Origin: a virus | Virus record (IMG/VR): IMGVR_UViG_3300034198_003942 | Location: 1 to 23,183 of that record | DNA length: 23,183 nt | Direction: 5' to 3' (one strand) | In this document: positions 6,946 through 15,637 of the stretch, piece by piece | Layout: every line of letters begins with the position of its first letter | Position numbering within the stretch: the stretch's first letter is position 1 | The notes under the pieces: generated by a model | Told to the model about the DNA's origin: nothing | Database searches by the model: none | The model's input: only the letters and a program-made list of their open reading frames with translations | Made by a program: the position numbers and the translations under genes

Positions 6946-8539
6946 ATGTCTTCATAATGTAGCAGAGAGCGTAGTATGGTGGTAAGTTTGCATTTGTTCC
7001 GCTATTACCAGTAGCAGAGATAGAAGTGCTGACGCTGATACCAGTAGTTGCGACACCAGTACTTTGTGTATTAGAAATCTGGAAGGAAGAAGTGCCACCA
7101 AGATAATTACCAGCAACTGGTGCATGCGTTAATGGGTGAGAGTGGCCAGGATCGTTTACTGTTGAAGACGCAGTGTGGGTGTGAGATACAACAACAGAGT
7201 CTGCACTACCGCCAGTAGTACCAGCAGCATAACCACCACCAGCACCAATAACAAATCTGTCTCTTAAGTCTGGAGTTCCGTTTGATCCATTACACAATAC
7301 CCAACCAGCAGGTATATTCGTACTATTCCCGTACCACAAACTAATCAAACCAGATGGCACTGTATTAGGTTTGTTTATCAAATCAGCATAAGAACCGCTA
7401 GTAGCAACAGTTGCTAGTGCAGGTTTATTTGATAGATCGTTATATGAACCACTAGTAGCAACTGTTGCTAGTGTAGGTTTGTTCTTAATAAAATCTGCTT
7501 GCACATTATTTGTTTGAGTCCAGTTTGACTGGATTTGACCAACAATTGTTGGTTTGTTTGATAGGTCGTTATATGAACCACTGGTAGCAACAGTAGCCAA
7601 ACCAGTAACAGCAATAGTTGGATCTCCAGAAACTCCACTACCATTTGTTATGGAAATATTTGCACCAGCCTGAAGTGTTCTCGCAGTAACAGTGCCTGCG
7701 CCAGTTCTAACAATAATACCAGTGGTTGCGAGTGCAGCTAATGCAGCTAAGTCAGCGTCATACGCTTGAATGTCGGAGCCAACATTTAAAGATAATAATG
7801 TTTTTAATGTCGCAGCAGACGCTTGTCCAACAAGACTTCTACCGAATCCAGTAAAATCTGTAACTGCTGCAGCAGAAGAAGTACTAAAGTAAGAAAGTTT
7901 ATCTGAAGCTGGTGTAACGCTAGATAAAATTGTAAGAATATTGTTGAATGGTTGAATGTCAGAACCAATATTCAAACCAAGATTAGATCTTGCTTGAGCA
8001 GCAGTCGTAGAACCTGTACCACCATCAGCAATAGCCAATGCAGTAATACCAGCAATAGATCCACCAGTAATATTCACATTATTATATGCTTGAGTAGCCA
8101 TAGTACCCAAACCAAGATTTGTTCTGGCAGTTTCAGCACTAGTTGCACCAGTACCACCATTGTTTAATCCAACAGTTCCAGTAACATTCAAGGCAGTCCC
8201 AGAAACATTACCTGTTACATTACCTGTTACATTTCCCTGAAGATTTGAGATCATCAAAGTTGCGTGACCTGTTTCGAAGAAAATGTCTCCGTTAGAATCA
8301 CGACCAACCAGTGAAGATGGTGTATTTGTTAAAGAACCAACCAATCCGTGAACGGAGTCTGCGTCTAGTCCAGAAGATGGACCATCAACTGTTTTAAGTT
8401 TTGTAAGGATATCAGCAGCAGTATATGTGGATGCATCTAACTTAGCCTGAACATCGGTGTTCAAGTTATTGAAGTTATCATCTACCTCTTGATTTGTTAG
8501 TGGACTGCCTTTGACAGTTCGTAGCACTAGTGTTGCCAT
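6944..8539 (-). CDS. Tail fibre protein with phage tail collar domain (531 aa)
   Basis: A 531-aa fibre. The N-terminus has KGSPLTNQEVDDNFNNLN, the same anchor motif as the S74 protein. The shaft holds known fibre repeats: two copies of GGTGATSAETARTNLGLG type, two GSDIQ segments, NGSGVSGDPTIAV, and three copies of LATVATSGSYNDLSNKP. The C-terminal 135 residues are a tail collar domain (GLISLWYGNSTNIPAGWVLC, then TPDLRDRFVIGAG, ending LPPYYALCYIMKT) with a His cluster SHTHTASSTVNDPGHSHPLT like the metal-binding HxH sites of short and long tail fibres. It probably forms a trimeric fibre attached to the baseplate. Its ATG overlaps the stop of the 77-aa gene by one base, with a good AAGGAAG site about 6 bases upstream inside that gene. 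Confidence 0.93.
   Translation of the reverse strand: MATLVLRTVKGSPLTNQEVDDNFNNLNTDVQAKLDASTYTAADILTKLKTVDGPSSGLDADSVHGLVGSLTNTPSSLVGRDSNGDIFFETGHATLMISNLQGNVTGNVTGNVSGTALNVTGTVGLNNGGTGATSAETARTNLGLGTMATQAYNNVNITGGSIAGITALAIADGGTGSTTAAQARSNLGLNIGSDIQPFNNILTILSSVTPASDKLSYFSTSSAAAVTDFTGFGRSLVGQASAATLKTLLSLNVGSDIQAYDADLAALAALATTGIIVRTGAGTVTARTLQAGANISITNGSGVSGDPTIAVTGLATVATSGSYNDLSNKPTIVGQIQSNWTQTNNVQADFIKNKPTLATVATSGSYNDLSNKPALATVATSGSYADLINKPNTVPSGLISLWYGNSTNIPAGWVLCNGSNGTPDLRDRFVIGAGGGYAAGTTGGSADSVVVSHTHTASSTVNDPGHSHPLTHAPVAGNYLGGTSSFQISNTQSTGVATTGISVSTSISATGNSGTNANLPPYYALCYIMKT
7367..7603 (-). repeat. 54-base coding repeats in tail fibre shaft (LATVATSGSYNDLSNKP)
   Basis: Units at 7367-7420 and 7421-7474 are adjacent 54-base repeats, and a third copy lies at about 7550-7603 after a 75-base spacer. 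Each encodes an 18-residue unit of the type LATVATSGSYNDLSNKPx. This is a widespread fibre shaft repeat and likely forms one turn of a trimeric beta structure. Confidence 0.85.
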
Positions 8540-8772
8540 TAATCTTCCTTAGTCTTTATCAACAATTGGAGCATTTGCTTAATCTCGCTGATGTCTTGCT
8601 TTATATTATTTATCTCGTCTGTATTCTGTTCTAATTGAGTTTTTCTAGCCAACGCAATATCACGATTCTTCATATAATTTTCATACTCAGAATAATTCAT
8701 GTTTATAATCGCATTAGAAGAAACCTCTCTAACTAGAGAGGAGTTTCCTTCAACTTTTAGATATTCAACCAT
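8539..8772 (-). CDS. Conserved small coiled-coil protein (77 aa)
   Basis: A 77-aa protein read from the ATG at 8770-8772 (MVEYLKVEGNSSLVREVSSN). A longer frame using a TTG at 8781 exists, but the ATG makes the one-base TAATG overlap with the large DUF4815-type gene used at several other junctions here, so I prefer it. The N-terminal half (EYLKVEGNSSLVR, NAIINMNYSEYENYMKNRD) matches a type of short protein found between large baseplate and fibre genes of T4-like environmental phages. Residues about 45-77 (TDEINNIKQDISEIKQMLQL) show a heptad coiled-coil pattern. It may be a small linker or assembly factor for the adjacent fibre; its function is not known. There is no clear ribosome-binding site, so translation is probably coupled to the upstream gene. 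Confidence 0.72.
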   Translation of the reverse strand: MVEYLKVEGNSSLVREVSSNAIINMNYSEYENYMKNRDIALARKTQLEQNTDEINNIKQDISEIKQMLQLLIKTKED

Positions 8773-11700
8773 TATGTGCAAGCAATAATTCGTAAATCTT
8801 TAACTTTAGTTATTTCAGATCCATTCGTAGAAGTAAATACTAATTTAACTGTAAAGGCATCAAATGCACCTAGCCCAGTCGTAGTAAAGTTTACTTCACT
8901 ATATGTATCGTTACCAAATTGAACTTTCGGTAATAGTGCATCTGGTGCCAATTTTGTATAATTGATAGTGTCGTATGCGTTTTTGCTACCAACTGGAGAT
9001 ATTTTATAATAAACATCAACACTAGAATTGGTTGGCGAAACAACAGACATAATAACTTTCAGCGTAGTAGCTGGAGTTGTTAAGTTTGTTTTCTGAGTTA
9101 CATATTTACTAATTGTAGAACTACCAATTGGAGAGATCTCACTAATAAAAGTATTACCCTGAGTAATTGTTATCGAGTCACCAGCAGACTTGCTAGTAAA
9201 CGAAACAGGAATAACTACATTAGAAGTTTCTGTTCCAAGTGTTATTGAAGAACCATCTGTTGCTACTGCAGTAACTACATATGTTCCATTATTTCCAACA
9301 GCAGGGCTAGTAGCACCACTAATAGTTAAATAACGACCAACCTTTGCAGTTAAGAATATACCCTTAGAAGTGGTGTCTGATGTTGTTATCGTAGCACCAC
9401 TGAATCCAACTGTAGTGTTTGATGTCAAGAACGCATTATCATCAATACCACCTTGATTTGTATATGTATGATCTGGTTTATTAATTTTATTTGCGATTGC
9501 AATTAATCCAATACGAGTAGTATCAATTACTGGAGATAATGCATCATTAGTTGAACTAATTTTACACAACATGGTTGCTGATTTATTTCCAGAAAGATAA
9601 TAGTTCTCGTTTTGTTGTGAAGCAACTACTCTAGTTGTAGCATAATCATTGTTATCATTTAGTGTTATACCAGTCCAATCACTATCTCTGTAGTATGGAG
9701 CTTCTACTCCATTAATTGATGTTCCGCTTGTTGTCTTAACAGAAAACAATGATGTAGTTTCAGAGAAAGTTTGAATCTGAGCAGATGGTTGTAAAGTATT
9801 GTATGCAATTTGTCCATTAGCCGTAACAGTATTTCCACCAGTATACCCATATTGAGTTGCTGCAGTTGTAGTATTGATTATGTAATTATCTTGGTCAACG
9901 ACAACGGCAACTGTTTGTATTTTGTATACTTCAGTTGCAGGGATACCATTGATAGATTGAACTACCTTGAACGCAGTATTTGAACTCAATGTAATTGCAG
10001 CATTAGAAACTAATGTCAAAGAAACATCACTACCACTAGCAACAGAAGAAACAACACCAACATATCTTGGAGTCGATTCATTGGTATAGATAACATTTCC
10101 TCTACCTAATGTTAAATCGCCAATATCTGTTTGGAATGCCGATGAGTGTCCAGTAACTGTTGTGCTACCAGTTGAGCAGGTTATAGTTCCTGTTGCAGTA
10201 ACTCCATGGATTTTAGTATCATCAGTATTATTAATTGTAACAATACTAGTTGGAGTCAAACCATGGTTTCTTTGATAAATTTTAATTTTCGCAGAACCAG
10301 TATTAGTCTCAATTGAATTTGCATCTAATATAGTTGTCGGCAACTGATCGTTCACAAATTCAACATTACCAATAACTGAAGTATCAAACTGTGCTCTGTA
10401 AATAGTGAACATCAAGTCTTCGTTTTGATCTGCAGTCCATGTTGATCCATTTTGTGATTTAAACAAAACACCAGCATATGGTTGCTGAGAAATAGTTCTT
10501 GAAGATCCTGGAATTTGATCACCCATACGAGCAACCCATGTATTGTATCCGTTAGAATCAGAAGCAACAACTAAAGCGTAGGAAGTTGCATCTTTAACAT
10601 AAACAGGTGATGAGAATGTAAATCTTGTTGGAGTATCATAAGATGGAACTTGTGAACCATCTGGTAATGTTACTTTATTTGTTGAAATATTTACCTGCTC
10701 TGGATTCAACGCAACCTGAGAGAAAGGTAAAATATTAATACCTGGATATCCGTTAACAACTTCACGGATTTCAATATGCACTGGAACTTTTGAATCTTTG
10801 GTAGCGAAGAATAAATCAACACCAGTTAAGAATGCTCCACCTGGACTGCTAACGAGGAAAGTCTCAGCCAACGGATCCCACCAACCAGTATCAGCAACAA
10901 TACGCTCTGATGTTTGAGTGATCGTTCTGGTATCGGAAACTTGATTTTGAACTAAAGTACCATTTCGAACAGCATTATATGTTGCCTGTTTAACCTGTAA
11001 AGTTCCCTGTGCATAGTATGTTGCAGAACCTTTGGTTGTTGATACGCTATTTGCGGCAGAGTCAGTAAGAGTCAGAGTTCTTTGGCCACAACGGAAACGA
11101 ATAGAATCGCTGTTTGGAATCAAGAATAAAAATTGTAATTTACCATTAACATCGGTTACTAGAGAGTTACCCTCAGTTTTAACTGTTGGAGCAGTAACAA
11201 CAGTTCCAACATTATGGCTAATACTACCAGTAATTGTTTCGTTAGCTTGGAATGTTCCCTTGATGTTTACAACATAAACATTTCTAGTTACGATTACATT
11301 AGCATCATTTAGTATATTTTCAGTTCCAACAACAACCGCAGTTGCCCCAGAAGTCCCACCAGTAATAACATCACCAGTATTCAAACATACCTGAGAATCG
11401 ACATTAATCAATCTTGCAGCAACAACTACATCGCTACCTACAGATTGATCACTATTAAATTGTCCTGTTCCAGTAAATGTAATTTTTGTTGCTGGAGTGC
11501 AGTAAGATGTAATATCCTGACTGTCAAAAGAAGCATAAACCTGAGTTAATGGTTTCATTCCAGTTGTCTGAATAAGAACATTTCTAGAACGGATATATGG
11601 AATAACAGCAGTAGATAGAATTCTGTCATCAACGAATTGAGTATCAATTCTTGATACAACACTAGTGTTTACACCAGTTCTTGACTGACCAACTTCAGTA

Positions 11701-14700
11701 GCAAATGTTTCAGATGTAATCTGACGAGCATTACCCCAACCAAGATTACCGAACTTTGCTTGAACTTCAGCTTGGCTAAGACGAACATCACCAAATCCAG
11801 AAGCCCAGTTGCTACCGAAAGTATATTTAATAGCACCTGAAGATTGAGTTGTTCCTGTCCACTGTGTTTGCCATGCATTCCAAACAGTACCAAGAACACC
11901 AGCTTTTTGAGCTAATGAAACGATAGTATTGAAATCACCTTCTATATTATTAATAATGTCTGGGCGACGCTCAACCTCAAACCAATTGTCTGATGGTGGG
12001 TTAATGCTTACTTGACCCAAGAAAGTAAAGATAGCAAAAGGATTAATGTTTTCTAAACGAGAACCATATGGTTGAGTAATCAACGCAGGGTTGCCAATAA
12101 TTGGTAAAGTAATCAAACCACCAATGTTATTGTAATTTGCCAATAAACGATCAGCATTAGTCGCAACTTTTTCAATCAAGTTGACATTCTGCATTGTATA
12201 GAATGGACGCAATACATTATTCTGCATATCAATCGAGCAGAAATAATCCACATTGTTTACATCACCAACAGAATGTCCACTAAAATTATCAACAATAAAT
12301 CCATTTTTAAATCTGTTTAGACCAGTTGCAGAATCAATAACTGCAGTGGCTTGAGTTTGTTGTTCTAGTAATGACAAAGATGTGTAATACTCTAAAGTAT
12401 TGATTCTTTGTTCTAGTTTACCGATATCACGCATTGTGTATCGTTTGTTTTCTGTTTTTGTAGTTTTTACATTTCCAGCACTAGTACCGAATGTATATGG
12501 TTCAATTTCCAATTTGTAAAGAAGCATGCCCTGATTTGGATCAGGAGGATCAGAAGGATTGGCTCCTGGATTTCCAACAATTTGAAAGAAGTTTCCTTTT
12601 CGATCAATTGCTACTTTATCAGTTCTGCCAAGATAGTAGCTGATGTCAGCTTCAATATCAACACCTCGTTTTGGAACAAGAGAACATTGACCAGAATTTG
12701 TTGCACTAACAAATGTAGTTCCATTATCGTCAATTTTTGGTCTAAAGTCAATTACATCACGAAGGGGAACTCCATTAAAAGCAGGAATCAATTTATATTG
12801 AATATCTGTATAAGAATCTACTGTAAAGTAATCTCCGTTGCCATGAGTAAAGTACTCAAAAACAATTTGAACCGATGCGTTTGGAGCAGTATACGATGGT
12901 TTTAAAATTAATTTAGAAAGACCATAGTAAGAAATATTTTGACCATTATCAAAATCATAACGATCTGAAATATCAATAGAATAGTTGTTATCTGGAGCTG
13001 CAAAAGTTCCAGTGTCCATCAAAACACTAATAATTCTATATGCGTCTGCAACACCAAGAGATAAAATAGAAGCAGTTGCAGTCGCTTGAGTTGTAAATGT
13101 TTTAGTAGTAGGAACAGAAAGAGTTTTTGTCTTTCTTGTTAAATTTGATCCTGTCTTAACAACACCACCAATAATACTAAAAGATCTTGATGCATATGTG
13201 TCAGATAGAGTAAATACAGTTGATGCTCCATTAACAGCAATGTTTCCAGAAGAAATTGGAACAGTCAATCCTGTAGTATTATCCACCAACTGATAATTGT
13301 CTGCTTGTGCTGCAGAAATCATATTACCGCTGGTTGCTGAAATGCTTAGAGTACAGGATCCACCAGAACCAGAAGAGGTTGTTGCGCTAAATTTCTCATA
13401 AGCTGTATAATAGACTCTATTTGTCGAGTCGGAACCAGTAACTGATTTTGTAGCATAGTATGGAACTGTAAATAACAGTGCCTCATTTTGTGGTTCAAAA
13501 ATTTGAGTAGCAACTTTTCCAATAGTTGTTCCAGTTACAGTGATTGCGGTATCAACTGTAATAGATGTTTGGCTATTAACTGCAGTTACTCTACGATATG
13601 ATCCAGAAAGACCATTGAAATATACATAGTCACCAGCAACCAAATCTGTTTGGAATGAAGTACCAGCACCAGTAATTGTTGTACTATTTGACGCAGTAGC
13701 GTTACCAATTATTGGTCTAACACCAGCAACATTATTCCAAATTGGGACAATATCAGCAGTAAAGTCGTACGAAAGTCCACCACCAGAATTATTAAAATAT
13801 ACAGCCTTAACATTAGTTGAGAAGTTATATCCTTGATTCATTTGAATGTCAAATAAACCTAATTTATAGTAAGAACTTTGTGTACCAATAGTTCCACTGT
13901 CCCACTCAATGAAACGAACACGAGCAGTACCAACAAGAGTACCATTGTGAGTTCCACGACCATCTTTCTTTGCAGCTGCACCTGAAAGAGCAACAGCAGC
14001 ATTTGCAGTTAAAGTTAAATGAGTTGCATCAGTAATAGATGCTACAGTACCAACATAAACACCAGCTGAGTTGTAAATATTTTGTCCAACAATTAACTCA
14101 GTTGTGAAAGCAGTTGCATTACCACCACTACCACCAGTAACAGCAGTACTGCTTGTTGTAACTGTTAGTTGACCTGTCAATGCAGTAGTTGCTTGCATTG
14201 TATATTGATCATACAGACTAATAACGCTGTAAGTATCAACTGGTGGTAAACCATTAATCGCATTTACCATAATATAATTACCAACAGTTTGCGGAACTAA
14301 AGCACCAGTTACTTGAACTTGATGTTTTGCGTCTCTACATTTATCAATATAAACATATTCAGCAGCAACTTTTTGAATTTCATATCCGTCTACATAGGCT
14401 TTAGCTGGTTCAAACCCAATAGCCAATTGGTCTTCACTACCATCAAATGTAACACCACGATTCCATGCTGGAGTTAATGTGTACTCCCAGTTTACACCAG
14501 TATTGCCTGATCCGTCAAACGCAGTACCAGAAGAGTGTGTTGGTGGAACACTATTTGCTGATGTTGCAGAATTTTTAGCAGTATAATATTTTCCATTATT
14601 AGAAACAATGTCGCCAATAAGATATGCAGTAGGAGTGGTAGACCATTCTCCACGATCATTTGTTCTTGCTTCACGAACATCAATTATAAAAGGATTAACA

Positions 14701-15599
14701 GTATAATTTCCAGACTCGTCATAAGTTCTACGAGCCAATGTTTCTTCAAGAACATTATACTGAGTTGTATTAACTAAACGCTGTAATTGGCCATTGGTTA
14801 CTTTCAACAACTCGACGAAACTTGCGTCATCTTCACTGGCATAAGGCAACTTTGTTAATATCAAATCAATGTGATATCTATGAGCACCAGGAGCTGCAAA
14901 GTTATAAGAAGTTTGAGCATTATCAAGAAGAGTTTCATCAGCTTCTGGAACGATTAAATCTTCAACGATAGATAAACCTACACGATATGAAGGTGTATCG
15001 CTATATTTGTCGAGAACGATAGTTTGTGCACCACCAGTTGCTGGGTCAGCACAAAGAGTAAAGAAACCATTAACATAGTAAACACCTCTTTGGATTGTTG
15101 CCAAAGAGCCGATACCAGTAGAATCTGAAGCTGCTACTTGAAATGGAAAATTACTACCATCATCGATAGTTACAGTTTCACTATCTGCAAATGTGTGAGT
15201 AATACCATCAGTTGCAGAAGTTGTATAACGAACAAAAATTGTTGTTGGATCAGAAACAGTTGCTCGTGCAACTTTAATAATTTGTGCTTTAATTCCGTTA
15301 GAACCAGTAACGAATTTTCCTTCAAGATTTTGAACATATGTTTCAATATTAACGCCAGAATAATTTGATTGTAATTTTACATACTGTGCTTTAGTATCAA
15401 TAGAAACCTGTCCAGGAATAACCATGGCTCCCTGTTTATACAGAGAATCACCATTTCTTGAAACTTGTTTTTGGAGGATTGTTTGTAACTGAGTTAATTC
15501 TCGTGCTTGAACCGCAAACGCAGGGCGAAAGAGGACTCGATAAAATTTATTATCCTCATCATAATCGTCATTATACGGTTCGGTATTGAAATTAAGCAT
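8772..15599 (-). CDS. Giant DUF4815-type baseplate/virion structural protein (2275 aa)
   Basis: A 2275-aa protein spanning nearly 30% of the window. The N-terminus (NTEPYNDDYDEDNKFYRVLF, then RPAFAVQARELTQLQTILQK) is the DUF4815 signature of large phage structural proteins. Other landmarks: W-containing attachment-like module near 315-375; GFEPAKAYVDGYEI near 400; coiled segment KLEQRINTLEYYTSLSLLEQ near 1060; VWNAWQTQW near 1237; AVIPYIRSRNV near 1330; WWDPLAETFLVSSPGGAF near 1577; ending in a beta-rich region. Inserted bead modules occur near 478-545, 630-693, 1800-1880 and 2063-2121. Position after gp8 and size suggest it fills the outer-wedge or fibre-base role of T4 gp7/gp10, but that equivalence is inference. 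The ATG at 15597-15599 has a weak AAGAAG site. No frameshift is visible across the whole length. Confidence 0.85.
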   Translation of the reverse strand: MLNFNTEPYNDDYDEDNKFYRVLFRPAFAVQARELTQLQTILQKQVSRNGDSLYKQGAMVIPGQVSIDTKAQYVKLQSNYSGVNIETYVQNLEGKFVTGSNGIKAQIIKVARATVSDPTTIFVRYTTSATDGITHTFADSETVTIDDGSNFPFQVAASDSTGIGSLATIQRGVYYVNGFFTLCADPATGGAQTIVLDKYSDTPSYRVGLSIVEDLIVPEADETLLDNAQTSYNFAAPGAHRYHIDLILTKLPYASEDDASFVELLKVTNGQLQRLVNTTQYNVLEETLARRTYDESGNYTVNPFIIDVREARTNDRGEWSTTPTAYLIGDIVSNNGKYYTAKNSATSANSVPPTHSSGTAFDGSGNTGVNWEYTLTPAWNRGVTFDGSEDQLAIGFEPAKAYVDGYEIQKVAAEYVYIDKCRDAKHQVQVTGALVPQTVGNYIMVNAINGLPPVDTYSVISLYDQYTMQATTALTGQLTVTTSSTAVTGGSGGNATAFTTELIVGQNIYNSAGVYVGTVASITDATHLTLTANAAVALSGAAAKKDGRGTHNGTLVGTARVRFIEWDSGTIGTQSSYYKLGLFDIQMNQGYNFSTNVKAVYFNNSGGGLSYDFTADIVPIWNNVAGVRPIIGNATASNSTTITGAGTSFQTDLVAGDYVYFNGLSGSYRRVTAVNSQTSITVDTAITVTGTTIGKVATQIFEPQNEALLFTVPYYATKSVTGSDSTNRVYYTAYEKFSATTSSGSGGSCTLSISATSGNMISAAQADNYQLVDNTTGLTVPISSGNIAVNGASTVFTLSDTYASRSFSIIGGVVKTGSNLTRKTKTLSVPTTKTFTTQATATASILSLGVADAYRIISVLMDTGTFAAPDNNYSIDISDRYDFDNGQNISYYGLSKLILKPSYTAPNASVQIVFEYFTHGNGDYFTVDSYTDIQYKLIPAFNGVPLRDVIDFRPKIDDNGTTFVSATNSGQCSLVPKRGVDIEADISYYLGRTDKVAIDRKGNFFQIVGNPGANPSDPPDPNQGMLLYKLEIEPYTFGTSAGNVKTTKTENKRYTMRDIGKLEQRINTLEYYTSLSLLEQQTQATAVIDSATGLNRFKNGFIVDNFSGHSVGDVNNVDYFCSIDMQNNVLRPFYTMQNVNLIEKVATNADRLLANYNNIGGLITLPIIGNPALITQPYGSRLENINPFAIFTFLGQVSINPPSDNWFEVERRPDIINNIEGDFNTIVSLAQKAGVLGTVWNAWQTQWTGTTQSSGAIKYTFGSNWASGFGDVRLSQAEVQAKFGNLGWGNARQITSETFATEVGQSRTGVNTSVVSRIDTQFVDDRILSTAVIPYIRSRNVLIQTTGMKPLTQVYASFDSQDITSYCTPATKITFTGTGQFNSDQSVGSDVVVAARLINVDSQVCLNTGDVITGGTSGATAVVVGTENILNDANVIVTRNVYVVNIKGTFQANETITGSISHNVGTVVTAPTVKTEGNSLVTDVNGKLQFLFLIPNSDSIRFRCGQRTLTLTDSAANSVSTTKGSATYYAQGTLQVKQATYNAVRNGTLVQNQVSDTRTITQTSERIVADTGWWDPLAETFLVSSPGGAFLTGVDLFFATKDSKVPVHIEIREVVNGYPGINILPFSQVALNPEQVNISTNKVTLPDGSQVPSYDTPTRFTFSSPVYVKDATSYALVVASDSNGYNTWVARMGDQIPGSSRTISQQPYAGVLFKSQNGSTWTADQNEDLMFTIYRAQFDTSVIGNVEFVNDQLPTTILDANSIETNTGSAKIKIYQRNHGLTPTSIVTINNTDDTKIHGVTATGTITCSTGSTTVTGHSSAFQTDIGDLTLGRGNVIYTNESTPRYVGVVSSVASGSDVSLTLVSNAAITLSSNTAFKVVQSINGIPATEVYKIQTVAVVVDQDNYIINTTTAATQYGYTGGNTVTANGQIAYNTLQPSAQIQTFSETTSLFSVKTTSGTSINGVEAPYYRDSDWTGITLNDNNDYATTRVVASQQNENYYLSGNKSATMLCKISSTNDALSPVIDTTRIGLIAIANKINKPDHTYTNQGGIDDNAFLTSNTTVGFSGATITTSDTTSKGIFLTAKVGRYLTISGATSPAVGNNGTYVVTAVATDGSSITLGTETSNVVIPVSFTSKSAGDSITITQGNTFISEISPIGSSTISKYVTQKTNLTTPATTLKVIMSVVSPTNSSVDVYYKISPVGSKNAYDTINYTKLAPDALLPKVQFGNDTYSEVNFTTTGLGAFDAFTVKLVFTSTNGSEITKVKDLRIIACT

Positions 15600-15637
15600 A
15601 TTTCAGGTCTTCTTTTATTGGTTATACACTATTTAGT

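Noticed and set aside
7367-7603. Short regular repeats as a possible CRISPR array
   Set aside because: They are in frame, encode a known fibre repeat and lack unique equal-length spacers.
8773-8781. TTG start for the small coiled-coil protein
   Set aside because: The ATG at 8772 gives the one-base TAATG overlap used at several other junctions here, and the TTG has no ribosome-binding site.
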